Source: Acidovorax sp. Root219 (GTDB lineage Bacteria > Pseudomonadota > Gammaproteobacteria > Burkholderiales > Burkholderiaceae_C). Taken from it: DNA of 64,000 nt. Of the stretch, positions 25,824 through 37,133 are shown one piece after another; position 1 is the first letter of the stretch, and every line of letters begins with the position of its first letter. The DNA lies in the NCBI RefSeq assembly GCF_001428665.1, contig NZ_LMIJ01000023.1:23980-87979 (forward strand), read 5' to 3'. The translations under genes were made by a program, and so were the position numbers. A model generated the notes under the pieces. The model searched no databases and was not told the DNA's origin. It saw only the letters and a list, made by a program, of their open reading frames with translations.

Positions 25824-26294
25824 ATGTCATGCGATGAACGCTTCGCCCAGGAGGCCCAGGCGCTGGGCTACAGCTTCGACGGCGAGATCAAGATCGGCGG
25901 CAACTACGTGCCTTTGGTGCGCGATGGCCGCCATATTTACCTGAGCGGCCAGATCCCCCGCGTGGGCGACACCGTGGTGGTCACGGGTGCTGCAGGGGCA
26001 GATGCGTCGCTGCAGGATGCGCAGCGCGCAGCCAAGGTCTGCGCCATGCGGGCGCTGGCGCTGCTGCAGCGCGCTTTGGGCACGCTCGATGCCGTCACGG
26101 CGGTGCTGCGCATCACCGTCTACGTGCAGTCGGCCCCCGGCTTCACGCAGCAGAGCGAGGTGGCCGATGGCGCCTCGGAAGTGCTCTACCGCGTGCTCGG
26201 CCCGGTGGGCGCGCACACCCGCACCTCGGTGGGGGTGCTGCAGCTGCCCAAGAACGCTACGGTCGAGGTAGACCTGATCGCCGCAGCGGATTGA
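25824..26294 (+). CDS. RidA/YjgF-family protein
   Basis: A 156-residue member of the RidA superfamily, which includes enamine/imine deaminases that detoxify reactive products of PLP enzymes. The fold signatures are visible: GRHIYLSGQIPR near residues 34-45, NALALLQ-like helix (RALALLQRALGTLDAV) near 75-90, the VYVQSAPGF strand, and the C-terminal LPKNATVEVDLIA. The canonical Arg of active RidA (Arg105 in E. coli) is represented by HTRTSVGV, so the key Arg appears present. It belongs to the longer YjgF/YoaB-like subgroup, so the exact substrate is uncertain. It converges with the Smr gene. Confidence 0.85.
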   Translation: MSCDERFAQEAQALGYSFDGEIKIGGNYVPLVRDGRHIYLSGQIPRVGDTVVVTGAAGADASLQDAQRAAKVCAMRALALLQRALGTLDAVTAVLRITVYVQSAPGFTQQSEVADGASEVLYRVLGPVGAHTRTSVGVLQLPKNATVEVDLIAAAD

Positions 26295-26360
26295 CACCGG
26301 GGCGCAGTGCGCGCGAGCCCACCGCGCCTTCACGGGCCACTGCCCGAGGCGCGCACGCGC

Positions 26361-27320
26361 CTATGGATTGCGTGGAACCACGGGCTGCAACAGCACCAGC
26401 AATGCGCCTGCGCCACCATCGACGGGCCGGGCCTGCACGAAGGCCAGCACCTCGTTCTTCTGCACCAGCCAGCGCTGCACCCGGCCCTTGAGCACGGGGC
26501 TCTTGCCGGGCGAGCCCAGGCCCTTGCCGTGCACCACGCGCACGCAGCGCAGCCCGTTGCGGTGGGATTGGCGGATGAACTGGCCCAGGGCCTCGCGCGC
26601 CTCGTCCACGCGCAGGCCATGCAGGTCGAGCTGGCCCTGGATGCTCCAGTAACCCGAGCGCAGCCGCTGCGTGACCTGCACGCCGATGCCATGGCGCCGG
26701 TAGCTCAGCGCGTCGTCGGTGTCGAGCAGGGTGCTCACGTCGAAGTCGTCGCTGATGGATTCGAGCAGCACGCGCTCCTCGTCCAGCCAGTGCTGCAGCG
26801 GCAGCGGCTGGGGCAGGCGGCGCTGCAGGCGCGCCAGGTTGCGCACGCGCAGCGGGGTGATGGGGCCCACGCTGCGGCTGAAGAACTGGTTCTCGGCCTC
26901 CTGGCGCGCAGCGGCCTCGCGCCGGGCCTTCTCTTCGGCCTGCTCGCGTTCGTGCTGCTCGCGCAGCTGGCGGGCCACCGTGGCCAGCTCCTGCAGATCG
27001 GCGATGCGCTGGCCGGCGCGCCGGGGCGCGGGGGCCGTCCGTCGTTTGGGTGTGGCGGTGGGACTCGGTGCTGTGGCGGGTGGCCTGGGCACGCGCGCCG
27101 GTCGGGCCGCCGCCAGCCGTGCCGCTGCCGATGCGCGCCGGGCGGCGCGCGTGGGTTCGGGTACCGCTGGCACGGATACGGGCAGGGCCGCTGCCACGCT
27201 GGGGGGCAGGGCCTCCTTGCCTGCGGTGTCGGCGGCGCGGGCCAGGGCGGTCTGCAGCGCGGTGGGGGCCGCAGGCCGTGGACTGGGCAAGGGCGGGCGC
27301 GCCGGTGGTGCCGGGCTCAC
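26361..27320 (-). CDS. Smr/MutS2-domain protein
   Basis: A 319-residue protein with a C-terminal Smr domain (about residues 225-315), recognised by [15 protein letters not shown] and HGKGLGS. Smr domains bind or nick nucleic acids; several bacterial examples act on RNA or collided ribosomes. The N-terminal ~130 residues are Ala/Pro-rich and probably disordered, followed by a charged helical region ([21 protein letters not shown]) that could be a coiled coil. Translation starts at a GTG overlapping the radC stop codon (ATGTGA), so it is likely translated together with radC on the minus strand. Confidence 0.85.
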   Translation of the reverse strand: MSPAPPARPPLPSPRPAAPTALQTALARAADTAGKEALPPSVAAALPVSVPAVPEPTRAARRASAAARLAAARPARVPRPPATAPSPTATPKRRTAPAPRRAGQRIADLQELATVARQLREQHEREQAEEKARREAAARQEAENQFFSRSVGPITPLRVRNLARLQRRLPQPLPLQHWLDEERVLLESISDDFDVSTLLDTDDALSYRRHGIGVQVTQRLRSGYWSIQGQLDLHGLRVDEAREALGQFIRQSHRNGLRCVRVVHGKGLGSPGKSPVLKGRVQRWLVQKNEVLAFVQARPVDGGAGALLVLLQPVVPRNP

Positions 27321-28030
27321 ATCAGACCCTTCTCGGCCATCGACAGCGCCTGGCCCGGCGCCACGATGACATGGTCGAGCACGCGCACGTCGATCAGCGC
27401 CAGCGTGGTCTTGAGCGTCTGGGTAAGCGCCTCGTCGGCGCGGCTCGGTTGCACGCTGCCGCTGGGGTGGTTGTGGGCCAGCACCACGGCGGCGGCCTGG
27501 TGGTGCAGGGCGCGCAGCACCACCTCGCGCGGGTAGACGCTGGCCTGGGTCAAGGTGCCGCGAAACAGTTCTTCGAGCGCCAGCAGGCGGTTCTGGCTAT
27601 CGAGGAACAGCACGGCGAACACCTCGTGCCCCTTGGCGGCCAGGTGCAACTGCACATAGTGCTTGACGGTGTCGGGCGAGTCGAACACCTCGCGTTCGCG
27701 CAACTGCTGGGCCAGGGCGCGGCGTGCCAGCTCCAGCACGGCCACCAGCTCGGCGCGTTTGGCGGGGCCCAGGCCCTTGATGCGCGCCAGGTCGTCCGCA
27801 CTGGTGTGCAGCAGGCCGGCGATGCCGCCGAAACCGCCCGTGAGCTTGCCGGTGGCGGCATCCAGCACCGGCGGGTCGAGCAGCTCCTGCGCCATCTGCA
27901 GCACTCCCTTGCCCACAATGCCGGTGCGCAGCAGAATGGCCAGCAGCTCTGCATCGGCCAGCGCGGCGGGGCCGCGCGCGAGGAGTTTTTCGCGCGGCTG
28001 GGCGTCCGGGGGGAGGTCTTTGATGGCCAT
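27317..28030 (-). CDS. radC: RadC-family (JAB/DUF2466) protein
   Basis: A 237-residue RadC protein. An N-terminal helix-hairpin-helix (about residues 70-100, [20 protein letters not shown]) is followed by the JAMM metalloprotease-like domain with the motif HNHPSG (about 185-190) and a downstream Asp (SRAD). The protein was once linked to radiation sensitivity in E. coli, but its function remains unclear. The ATG at 28028-28030 begins the typical [18 protein letters not shown]-terminus. It is divergent from the slpA-like gene, with an 87-bp shared promoter region, and overlaps the Smr gene downstream. Confidence 0.9.
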   Translation of the reverse strand: MAIKDLPPDAQPREKLLARGPAALADAELLAILLRTGIVGKGVLQMAQELLDPPVLDAATGKLTGGFGGIAGLLHTSADDLARIKGLGPAKRAELVAVLELARRALAQQLREREVFDSPDTVKHYVQLHLAAKGHEVFAVLFLDSQNRLLALEELFRGTLTQASVYPREVVLRALHHQAAAVVLAHNHPSGSVQPSRADEALTQTLKTTLALIDVRVLDHVIVAPGQALSMAEKGLM

Positions 28031-28117
28031 GGCGTGCAGGAAATAAGGAGTCTCGGACACCCAGCCATGGGGGCTTGCCCGTTTTTCTACAATAGAGGCC
28101 AGTTTATCGGGACTTTC

Positions 28118-28582
28118 ATGACCTCTACCGCCACAGCCCTTCCCACCGTACAGCCGGGCTCCTTTCTCACGCTGCACTATCGCCTGGCAGGCCCGGCGGG
28201 GGATGTGATCAACACCTTTGCCGACAAGCCGGCCACGCTGTCGCTGGGCACGGGCGAGCTGTCGCCCGCCATGGAGCAGCACCTGCTGGGCCTGGTGGAG
28301 GGCACGCGCGCCACCTTCGAGCTGCCTGCGGGCGAGGCCTTTGGCGAGCGCAACCCCGACATGCAGCAGTGGGTGGCCAAGAAGCTGCTCAACGAGCTGG
28401 GCAGTGCCGACGAAAAATACAGCCCTGGCGATGTGGTGCAGTTCCCCACTCCCGACGGGATGGGCAGCTATGCCGGTGCGGTGATGCAGGTGCGCGAGGA
28501 CGGCGCCGTGCGCTTTGACTTCAACCACCCGCTGGCCGGCCAGCCCGTCACCTTCGAAGTGCTCGTGATCGGAATCCTCTGA
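28118..28582 (+). CDS. SlpA-type FKBP peptidyl-prolyl isomerase
   Basis: A 154-residue FKBP-type prolyl isomerase/chaperone of the SlpA/SlyD group: residues 10-75 form the FKBP core ([21 protein letters not shown]) interrupted by an insert-in-flap domain (about 75-130), and the last strand is FEVLVIGIL. It lacks the His-rich tail of SlyD. It helps fold proteins in the cytoplasm. The gene overlaps ispH by one base (TGATG), the same pairing as slpA/fkpB-ispH in E. coli. A TACAAT element at 28088-28093 could be its -10 box, though no good -35 is visible. Confidence 0.9.
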   Translation: MTSTATALPTVQPGSFLTLHYRLAGPAGDVINTFADKPATLSLGTGELSPAMEQHLLGLVEGTRATFELPAGEAFGERNPDMQQWVAKKLLNELGSADEKYSPGDVVQFPTPDGMGSYAGAVMQVREDGAVRFDFNHPLAGQPVTFEVLVIGIL

Positions 28583-29577
28583 TGCAGACCCCCCAGGAAA
28601 TCCTGCTGGCCGAGCCGCGTGGCTTTTGCGCCGGCGTGGACCGTGCCATCGAAATCGTCGAGCGCGCGCTGCAGAAATTCGGCCGCCCCATCTACGTGCG
28701 CCACGAGATCGTGCACAACACCTATGTGGTCAACGACCTCAAGGCCAAGGGTGCGATCTTCATCGAGGAGCTCTCGGACGTGCCCCCGGGCGCCACGCTG
28801 ATTTTCAGTGCCCACGGGGTGAGCAAGGCCGTGCAGGAAGAGGCCGTGGCGCGCGGCTTTTCCATCTTCGACGCGACCTGCCCGCTGGTGAGCAAGGTGC
28901 ACGTCGAGGTGGCCAAGCTGGCCAAGGAAGGCTACGAGTTCATCATGATCGGCCACAAGGGCCATCCCGAGGTGGAGGGCACCATGGGCCAGCTCGACCA
29001 TGGCATCCACCTGGTGGAAGACGTGGCCGACGTGGCCCGCGTGCAGCCCAGGCAGACCGCTAAGCTCGCGGTAGTCACCCAGACCACCCTGAGCGTGGAC
29101 GACGCCGCCGAAATCTCTGCCGCGGTGCGCGCGCGCTTCCCCCAGGTGCGCGAGCCCAAGCACCAGGACATCTGCTACGCCACGCAGAACCGGCAGGACG
29201 CAGTCAAGGTGCTGAGCCCGCAAGTGGATGTGGTCATCGTCGTGGGCAGCCCCACCAGCTCCAACAGCAACCGCCTGCGCGAACTGGCCGCCAAGCTGGG
29301 CACCACGGCCTTCATGGTCGACAGTGCCGAGGAACTGCAGGCCGAGTGGTTCACCGGCGTGGCGCGCGTGGGCCTCACGGCTGGCGCCTCGGCGCCCGAA
29401 ATCCTGGTCAAGCAGGTCATCGACCGCATCAAGGCGCTGGGCGCCGTGTCGGTGCGCACCATGTCGGGCATTGAGGAGACCATCAAGTTCCCGCTGCCCA
29501 AGGGGCTCAAGATCGATGCTGCCACAGGCTTCGAGATCAAGGAGCGCCAGCCCGAGACAGGGCCGACCGGCCATTGA
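28582..29577 (+). CDS. ispH: 4-hydroxy-3-methylbut-2-enyl diphosphate reductase
   Basis: A 331-residue [4Fe-4S] enzyme for the last step of the MEP isoprenoid pathway, which makes IPP and DMAPP. The three cluster cysteines are in their conserved contexts: GFCAGVDRA (about residue 14), [11 protein letters not shown] (about 98) and [13 protein letters not shown] (about 198). The substrate-binding [10 protein letters not shown] segment is also present. It is coupled to the FKBP gene upstream by overlapping stop and start. Its presence shows that isoprenoids are made by MEP, which matters for reading the HMG-CoA reductase gene at 39.6 kb as catabolic. Confidence 0.96.
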   Translation: MQTPQEILLAEPRGFCAGVDRAIEIVERALQKFGRPIYVRHEIVHNTYVVNDLKAKGAIFIEELSDVPPGATLIFSAHGVSKAVQEEAVARGFSIFDATCPLVSKVHVEVAKLAKEGYEFIMIGHKGHPEVEGTMGQLDHGIHLVEDVADVARVQPRQTAKLAVVTQTTLSVDDAAEISAAVRARFPQVREPKHQDICYATQNRQDAVKVLSPQVDVVIVVGSPTSSNSNRLRELAAKLGTTAFMVDSAEELQAEWFTGVARVGLTAGASAPEILVKQVIDRIKALGAVSVRTMSGIEETIKFPLPKGLKIDAATGFEIKERQPETGPTGH

Positions 29578-29595
29578 CGCAACGCAAGTAGGCGC

Positions 29596-30291
29596 TCACA
29601 GCGCCACTGCCGGACCGCTCCACAGGTCCAGCGGCGGGTCGGCCGCCACGGCGCGCAGGATGTCGGTGCGCGAGATGAAGCCGGTGAGCCGGCCCGAGTC
29701 ATCCGTCACCGGCAGGCCGGGCAGGCCCGTGTCCAACAGCACGGCCGCCACGCGGCGCAGTTCGGTGTCGGCCGCCACGGCGGGCACGGGGCTCACCATC
29801 ACCTCGGACACGGGCCGCCGGGCCAGGTCGATGGCCTGCTTTACCGCGCCGGGCTCGGGCAGCAGGTCCAGCGGCGCCATGTCGGCGCGCAGCAGCAGCC
29901 CGACCACGCGGCCCTGGGCGTCCACCACCGGCGCCTGTGCCACATGGTGCTCCGCCAGCGTCTGCCAGGCGGCGTTCACGATGGCATCGGGTTGCACGGT
30001 CACGGCCTCCAGGGTCATCACGTCGCTCACCAGCGTCAGCGGCTTGCGCACCTGCTGGGGGCCTTGTTCGGTCTGGGCATAGGCGCTCACGGCATCCTGC
30101 AGGCGCAGGTTCACGGGCAGGGCGGCGGCGCCGGTGGGGGGCGTGGGCAGGTCGGGCTCCCGTGCCTGCACGTCCAGCGAGCGGGTGCGCAAAGCCTGCG
30201 GGCGCTGCACGCGCCGCACCGGTGCGATGGTGGCCAGGTTTTCAGGCCCGCCACGGTACATCTGCCCCGAAGGGCCGAACACAAAGAACAT
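29596..30291 (-). CDS. CBS-domain protein
   Basis: A 231-residue cytoplasmic protein with a pair of CBS domains (about residues 85-215), seen as VMTLEAVTVQPD...VVDAQGRVVGLLLRAD and VMVSPVPAVAADTELRRVA...VTDDSGRLTGFISRTD. CBS pairs usually bind adenine nucleotides and regulate partner proteins. The ~80-residue N-terminus (MFFVFGPSGQMYRGG) has no recognisable domain. It converges with ispH and is divergent from the dehydratase gene. The partner is unknown. Confidence 0.85.
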   Translation of the reverse strand: MFFVFGPSGQMYRGGPENLATIAPVRRVQRPQALRTRSLDVQAREPDLPTPPTGAAALPVNLRLQDAVSAYAQTEQGPQQVRKPLTLVSDVMTLEAVTVQPDAIVNAAWQTLAEHHVAQAPVVDAQGRVVGLLLRADMAPLDLLPEPGAVKQAIDLARRPVSEVMVSPVPAVAADTELRRVAAVLLDTGLPGLPVTDDSGRLTGFISRTDILRAVAADPPLDLWSGPAVAL

Positions 30292-30465
30292 GCGATCAAC
30301 CTCCTGAGGGCACGCCCGCAACAAGCGGCGGCCCATGCCCATGTTATCGGCAGCCAAAAGGCCTGGGCACAGCCCAGGGTGTATCTGTGTGTGTGCTGCG
30401 GTGCGCAACGGGGCATCTACACTCCCAGGTTGTCTTGAACCGGGCCTTCGGGCCCCCGCATTTCC

Positions 30466-32764
<2,299 letters not shown>

Positions 32765-32788
32765 GCGGGATTCCTGCGCTCTTGGGAC

Positions 32789-32812
32789 AACGGGCCTTCT
32801 GGCCCGTTTTTC
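32789..32812 (+). terminator. rho-independent terminator after serS
   Basis: A 7-bp GC-rich stem (ACGGGCC at 32790-32796 pairing with GGCCCGT at 32801-32807) with a TTCT loop is followed by five T residues, 25 bp after the serS stop codon. Confidence 0.85.
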
Positions 32813-32941
32813 ATGCCCGCTGCGGGTCTTGAGGCGCCGCGAGCAGCATCCAGCGCGTTGTGGTGCAATGCGCTTCCGACAGCGTGCCAGGCTCTCAGAG
32901 CGCGCGTCGTTCCCCTCACCCCCTTTCAGGATAGACCCTCC

Positions 32942-33454
32942 ATGACCTACCCCATGCACACCTCCAGCATCCCCGTGTTCCGCCAGATGCTGGGCGCCCT
33001 GAAGGACGTGCTCGCCAAGACCGAGGCCCATGCCACTGCACGCAAGATCGAACCCGACGCGCTGCTGCAGGCCCGCCTGTACCCCGACATGTTCCCCATG
33101 GCGCGCCAGGTGCTGATCGCCTGCGACTTCGCCAAGGGCGTGTGCGCCCGCCTGGCTGGCGTCGAGGTGCCCTCGTTCCCGGACGGCGAGCACCCCGGCT
33201 TTGCCGACCTGAACGAGCGCATCGACACGGTGCTGGCCTTCATCGAAGGCCTGCCCGCCGAGAACTTCGCCGAGGCCGCCACGCGCCAGATCACCCTGCA
33301 ACCCGGCACCCCGCGCGAAAAGCAGTTCGTGGGCCAGGCCTACCTGCTGCACTACGGCCTGCCGCAGTTCTTCTTCCACGTGACCACGGCCTACGCCCTG
33401 GCGCGCCACAACGGGGTGGAGCTGGGCAAGCGCGACTACATGGGCAAGGCCTGA
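32942..33454 (+). CDS. DUF1993 family protein
   Basis: A 170-residue protein of the DUF1993 family, which has a DinB-like four-helix fold. Typical features are the PVFRQMLGALKDVL start, the LLQARLYPDMFPMARQV block (about residues 41-57), a SFPDGE loop and the C-terminal LHYGLPQFFFHVTTAYALARHNGV segment. DinB-like proteins often bind metals through spread His residues; two late His (LHYG and FHVTT) are present. The function is unknown. The gene stands between the serS terminator and the tRNA-Ser gene and is probably transcribed on its own. Confidence 0.82.
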   Translation: MTYPMHTSSIPVFRQMLGALKDVLAKTEAHATARKIEPDALLQARLYPDMFPMARQVLIACDFAKGVCARLAGVEVPSFPDGEHPGFADLNERIDTVLAFIEGLPAENFAEAATRQITLQPGTPREKQFVGQAYLLHYGLPQFFFHVTTAYALARHNGVELGKRDYMGKA

Positions 33455-33476
33455 ATCTCAATGCACGCCGCGCTCG

Positions 33477-33515
33477 TTGCAGAGCGCAAAAAAAGCCTGC
33501 TATAATCGCAGGCTT
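33477..33515 (+). promoter_or_regulatory. tRNA-Ser promoter with a dyad around the -10 box
   Basis: A TTGCAG -35 (33477-33482) and a perfect TATAAT -10 (33501-33506) are separated by 18 bp and lie 19 bp before the tRNA. The -10 box is framed by a perfect 8-bp inverted repeat, AAGCCTGC (33493-33500) and GCAGGCTT (33508-33515). Confidence 0.75.
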
Positions 33516-33524
33516 CGACACATA

Positions 33525-33614
<90 letters not shown>

Positions 33615-33621
33615 CTGACAG

Positions 33622-33660
33622 AGCCCCGATGCTATCTAAACCATAGCTCGGGGCTTTTTC
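33622..33660 (+). terminator. rho-independent terminator after tRNA-Ser
   Basis: The stem AGCCCCGA (33622-33629) pairs with TCGGGGCT (33648-33655), extended across a bulge by GCTAT/ATAGC, with a 7-nt loop and a T-rich tail TTTTTC. It begins 8 bp after the tRNA. Confidence 0.88.
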
Positions 33661-33669
33661 TTTTGCCGG

Positions 33670-34328
33670 GCTGCTGGCTACGGGGCTGGCCTGCGAGTTG
33701 GCTTTTGGCCTGTTGGCGGTGGCCATGCCTTCACTGTCAAGAGCCAGCCCACGGGCCAGCGTTGCACGGTGGCGAGGGGCACAGGAGCACTGTCAGCGGA
33801 CTCCCCTTCAGTGCTGCTCGAGTGCGCGCAACTGCCCAACGAGCGCAACACCCTGGGCGGCATCATCAGCGGCGTGCCCACTGGAACCTCAGTGGTATTG
33901 GTCAATGGCCGGGAAGATCTGCCGCTCACCGCCGACGGCGGCTTCACCTTCTCCACTCCGTTGGCCGCAGGTTCTGCCTATGCCGTCACGGTCAAGACCC
34001 AATCTCAGGGCACTGGCTGCGTGGTGCGCAATGGCACGGGTGTCATCGGCGCCGCCTCTGTGGACACGGTTGCGGTGCGGTGCGCGGTCCTGGGATCCTT
34101 GCAACTGGCTTCTGGGAGCAGGACCAGTGCGTCCCCGGCCCGGACGGCACTGGCCTGAAGAACGGTTGGAGCCTATCGCAGGCCATGCCGGTGGTACTGG
34201 TGCGCAAGGGCAATCACCTGTGCTTGCTGGATCACACAGCCACCCCCTCGGTCTACCCCAATGTGGCCAGTACGGCGAGTGCGGTCACGGCGGCGATCGC
34301 GTCAGGCGCGTGCTACACGCCCCGTTGA
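33670..34328 (+). pseudogene. truncated, frameshifted remnant of a repeat-containing exported protein gene
   Basis: Coding-like sequence without a start. The first part reads as the end of one and the whole of a second beta-rich repeat (HAFTVKSQPTGQRCTVARGTG, then SGVPTGTSVVLVNG...GFTFSTPLAAGSAYAVTVKTQ...GTGCVVRNGTGVI). Such ~80-residue repeats occur in betaproteobacterial lipoproteins. That frame stops at 34158, but GC-rich third positions continue in another frame from about 34100 to the TGA at 34326-34328 (GWSLSQAMPVVLVRKGNHLC...). One frameshift near 34085-34115 explains both. The 5' end is cut off at the tRNA terminator, so the gene was truncated when DNA was joined to the tRNA. It is almost certainly inactive. 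Confidence 0.65.
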
Positions 34329-34808
34329 CCGCGGGGCACGCAGGGTGCCGCCATGTGCAAAAGGCCGTATGAAGATAGTGCCCACCGTGGCTTCCGCGCG
34401 GGCCTGGCTCGCCCATCGCCCGGCATCACCCAAATGGGTGTGCGCACCTCTTTGTGACACCCGGCACAGACGGATCACCACTGTTCGACAAAGATCGGTG
34501 CAGCCCTGCCTTGTGTGCGGGACTCACCGCACCGCCGCACCGCCGCACCGCCGCACCGCCGCACCGCCGCACTGCTGCACTGCTGCACTGCTGCACGCGC
34601 TGCACAGGTGGACTGTCTTTTTTATCTTTTGAACCGAGAGGGTTTCGACCATGCCAGTGACGACCACCACACCGCCCCGATTACCCAGCCCTTCTCGCGG
34701 TCTCGCCAGCAGCAACAGCACCGCCGCAGCGGCCGCGTGACTGCAGCCCGCGTAGCGCTGGCGGCACTGCCGCTGCGTGAAAGACAGATATCCCATACAA
34801 GGCGACTC
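34329..34808 (+). other. 480-bp stretch without a convincing gene, holding a tandem repeat
   Basis: No reading frame here has convincing coding character. The stretch contains the 8-bp tandem array (34526-34605), a T-rich patch at 34616-34628 and a less GC-rich leader before the NHL lipoprotein gene. No clear promoter or terminator was found. The open frame that extends upstream from the lipoprotein start through the array is probably a by-product of the repeat. Confidence 0.5.
34526..34605 (+). repeat. 8-bp tandem repeat array in two variants
   Basis: After a partial unit (ACCGC), five perfect copies of ACCGCCGC (34531-34570) are followed by three perfect copies of ACTGCTGC (34571-34594) and a decaying unit. 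The two variants differ by C/T at two positions. Because 8 is not a multiple of three, gain or loss of a unit changes any reading frame that crosses the array. Confidence 0.9.
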
Positions 34809-36998
34809 ATGACACAACAAGCACCCAAAAAGCGACTGCAACGCATCGGCCTTTTAGCCGTATTGATTCCCATGCTCTCCGCATGCGGAGGCGGTTCCGA
34901 CAGTTCGGTCGAATCGCCTGCCCCACCACCCGCTTCTTCGGCCACCTTGTCCCTTCTTGCTGGTTATACGCTCAGTGAAGGCAATCAGGACGGCCCCACA
35001 AGCACGACCGCGAGCTTCAGCACGAACGTGGGGGGAATGGCCTTGACCAGTTCGGGGGAGGTGGTCATCGCAGATACCAACAATAACCTGGTACGTAAGC
35101 TCAGCGCCAATGGCGAGCAAGTCACTACCTTGGCCGGAGGCTGGGTGCCTTCGGGCGCCACTCCCGGCACCCCATCCAGTTATTCGGACGGCAATGGCCA
35201 GAACGCGCGGCTCTACCGCCCCGCTGCGGTTGCCGTGGACGCAGCAGGAAACACCTATGTGGCCGATACCGCGAATCACCTGGTGCGCAAGATCAGTGCA
35301 GCAGGACTCGTGACCACCCTGGCTGGCCGGGCAGGGGTATGTGGCAATCAGGATGGTGTGGGCAACGGCGCCGCCCTGTGCAACCCCAGCAGCATCGCCG
35401 TAGACAAGACAGGTACAGTCTATGTGTCAGAAGCTTATCTCCCTGGTCAAACTCAAACAGGGCGAATCCGCAAGATCACTGCGGATGGTGCAGTGAGCAC
35501 AATCGCCAGCCAAACCAGAGGACGCAACCCACTCCTCGCCACTGATTCTGCGGGGACTCTCTACGCAGCAGACGCCGGACTGATCCTCAAGTACTCGGCA
35601 AACGGCCTGGCCACTGCGGTGTCGGGCACCGAAGGGCAGCTCGGCAACACCATCGTGGCCATCACATTCGACCCAGCTGATCGCCTGATCGTGCTGGACA
35701 AGGAGGTGACCACCCAACTTATGCTCGGCCCCCCGTCCATACGGTATGTACGGCTTGGCATTCGCCATGTCGGCAGCGATGGACGTGTCACGACCCTGGT
35801 CAGCGCCCCATCCGACTGCCACAATTACAGCGGACGCAGCAACGATGACCTGTGTCAGGCCATTACCATGGTGGCCAAAGCCGATGGCCAATTCCTGGTG
35901 GCCGAAGGCATCGGCGGCAGCAGTACCTCCTATAAATACGTGCAGTTGCGCAACTACACACAGCGGGGCACGTACACGGTGGTCGCAGGCCCGGTTTCTC
36001 CCACAGGTGCCAAAGATGGGCCAGGCGATGCCGCGCGCTTTGACCAGCCTTCGGCGCTGGCCTTCGATCCATCGGGGATGCTGTATGTGCGCGACAAGGG
36101 CAACGACACCATCCGCACTGTGCAAGCAGACGGTCTGGTAGGCACCCTGGGCCGGCCCGGAGGGCGGTGCACTTCGATCACAGGCCTGGGCAAGGAATTT
36201 CTTCCAAGTGGAATAGCCACAGTCCCCGGATCGGCCTTGGCCGCTGACGGAGCAGGCAACCTTTACACCTATATTGATTCCCGCATTCTGAAGTTGCGCA
36301 ATTGCGAGGCCGTGCTTCTGGCGGATGTGAATCCATTGCTGATTGTGGATCCATCGACGGGCACGGGCAGACCCGCCGTCAACCCCATCACCGGCATTGC
36401 TGCGGACAGCACAGGCAACGTCTATGCGTCCTCCTACCAAGGAGTCATTTTCAAAATAGATACCAAAGGGACAGCCACATTGTTCGCAGGCAGCGAAGCG
36501 CAGTGGGGGCACAGGGATGGCCAAGGCCAAGCCGCAAGATTTTCGTGGCTGGGCAACATGACCACCGATGCAGCCGGTAACCTCTATGTGGTCGATAGCC
36601 TGAATAACTTCAAGAGCTTGGGTCCAACCATCCGCAAGATCACTCCGTCTGGGCTCGTCAGCACTTTGGCAGGTAACCCTGATGCCCCCCCCGGCCATGC
36701 CGATGGCCTTGGTTCAGCGGCACTGTTCTCGGTTGATTGGCAAGAGGAGCCAAAGACCGCCAGCCTCGCGGTGGACAACAAAGGCAACGTGTATGTCTCC
36801 GATCCTGCCAACAGTGTGATCCGCAAGATCACTCCTGACGGCCAGGTCAGCACCCCCGTGGGACAGGTGGGACGCCGGGGATTTGCAGCGGTGGATCTGC
36901 CAGGCAGCATCGGCCGCCCCGCCGGTATTGCAATCCGTGATTCCAGGCTCTACGTCTCCGTCCCCCATGGGGTGATCCAGGTCAGGCTTCCTGATTGA
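34809..36998 (+). CDS. NHL-repeat lipoprotein
   Basis: A 729-residue predicted lipoprotein: a basic N-region, a hydrophobic stretch and the lipobox LSAC (Cys26), followed by a GGGS linker. The rest is a series of NHL-type beta-propeller blades, each with a G-x-x-x-V-A-D-x-x-N-x-x-[IV]-R-K pattern. Clear examples are GEVVIADTNNNLVRKLS (about residue 80), NTYVADTANHLVRKIS (about 150), LYVRDKGNDTIR (about 420), NLYVVDSLNN (about 595) and NVYVSDPANSVIRKIT (about 660). Such propellers usually mediate binding. Codon use is visibly less GC-biased at third positions than in the neighbours, suggesting acquisition. The 8-bp array lies ~200 bp upstream. Confidence 0.82.
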   Translation: MTQQAPKKRLQRIGLLAVLIPMLSACGGGSDSSVESPAPPPASSATLSLLAGYTLSEGNQDGPTSTTASFSTNVGGMALTSSGEVVIADTNNNLVRKLSANGEQVTTLAGGWVPSGATPGTPSSYSDGNGQNARLYRPAAVAVDAAGNTYVADTANHLVRKISAAGLVTTLAGRAGVCGNQDGVGNGAALCNPSSIAVDKTGTVYVSEAYLPGQTQTGRIRKITADGAVSTIASQTRGRNPLLATDSAGTLYAADAGLILKYSANGLATAVSGTEGQLGNTIVAITFDPADRLIVLDKEVTTQLMLGPPSIRYVRLGIRHVGSDGRVTTLVSAPSDCHNYSGRSNDDLCQAITMVAKADGQFLVAEGIGGSSTSYKYVQLRNYTQRGTYTVVAGPVSPTGAKDGPGDAARFDQPSALAFDPSGMLYVRDKGNDTIRTVQADGLVGTLGRPGGRCTSITGLGKEFLPSGIATVPGSALAADGAGNLYTYIDSRILKLRNCEAVLLADVNPLLIVDPSTGTGRPAVNPITGIAADSTGNVYASSYQGVIFKIDTKGTATLFAGSEAQWGHRDGQGQAARFSWLGNMTTDAAGNLYVVDSLNNFKSLGPTIRKITPSGLVSTLAGNPDAPPGHADGLGSAALFSVDWQEEPKTASLAVDNKGNVYVSDPANSVIRKITPDGQVSTPVGQVGRRGFAAVDLPGSIGRPAGIAIRDSRLYVSVPHGVIQVRLPD

Positions 36999-37116
36999 TC
37001 CCAGGAAACCGAATCTCCTTGATGGCTTCCTTCATGGGAGCCAGCGAGTGTCCCCCGGAGTACGGTCCGTAGGTGATGCGTGGCTTCTCATGGCCCAAGT
37101 CGGTCGCCATACGTGT
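36982..37116 (-). pseudogene. C-terminal remnant of a tyrosine (phage-type) integrase
   Basis: On the minus strand, about 43 codons ending at the TGA (36982-36984) read TDLGHEKPRITYGPYSGGHS followed by LAPMKEAIKEIRFPG. The LGHE...TYxxYSGG...LKEAIxxIxFPG pattern is that of the C-terminus of phage and island integrases, including the His/Tyr region. An in-frame stop just upstream and the lack of any other integrase domain show it is a broken remnant. Its end overlaps the last 17 bp of the NHL lipoprotein gene on the other strand. It supports past integration of foreign DNA near the tRNA-Ser. Confidence 0.55.
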
Positions 37117-37133
37117 TGAAGCTCAGGTTGGAT

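Noticed and set aside
28088..28093. TACAAT as a complete promoter for the FKBP-ispH pair
   Set aside because: No -35-like sequence lies at a suitable distance (the nearest TTGCCC is only 7 bp away), so only a possible -10 can be noted.
29591..29605. GGCGCT-CAC-AGCGCC hairpin between ispH and the CBS gene as a terminator
   Set aside because: It has no T-rich tail on either strand and overlaps the CBS stop codon, so an intrinsic terminator cannot be supported.
34526..34605. CRISPR array
   Set aside because: The units are 8 bp and contiguous with no spacers. No CRISPR-like array was seen anywhere in the window.
34515..34808. 98-codon N-terminal extension of the NHL lipoprotein
   Set aside because: The extension crosses the tandem repeat and would bury the signal peptide and lipobox. 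The ATG at 34809 gives a normal lipoprotein start.
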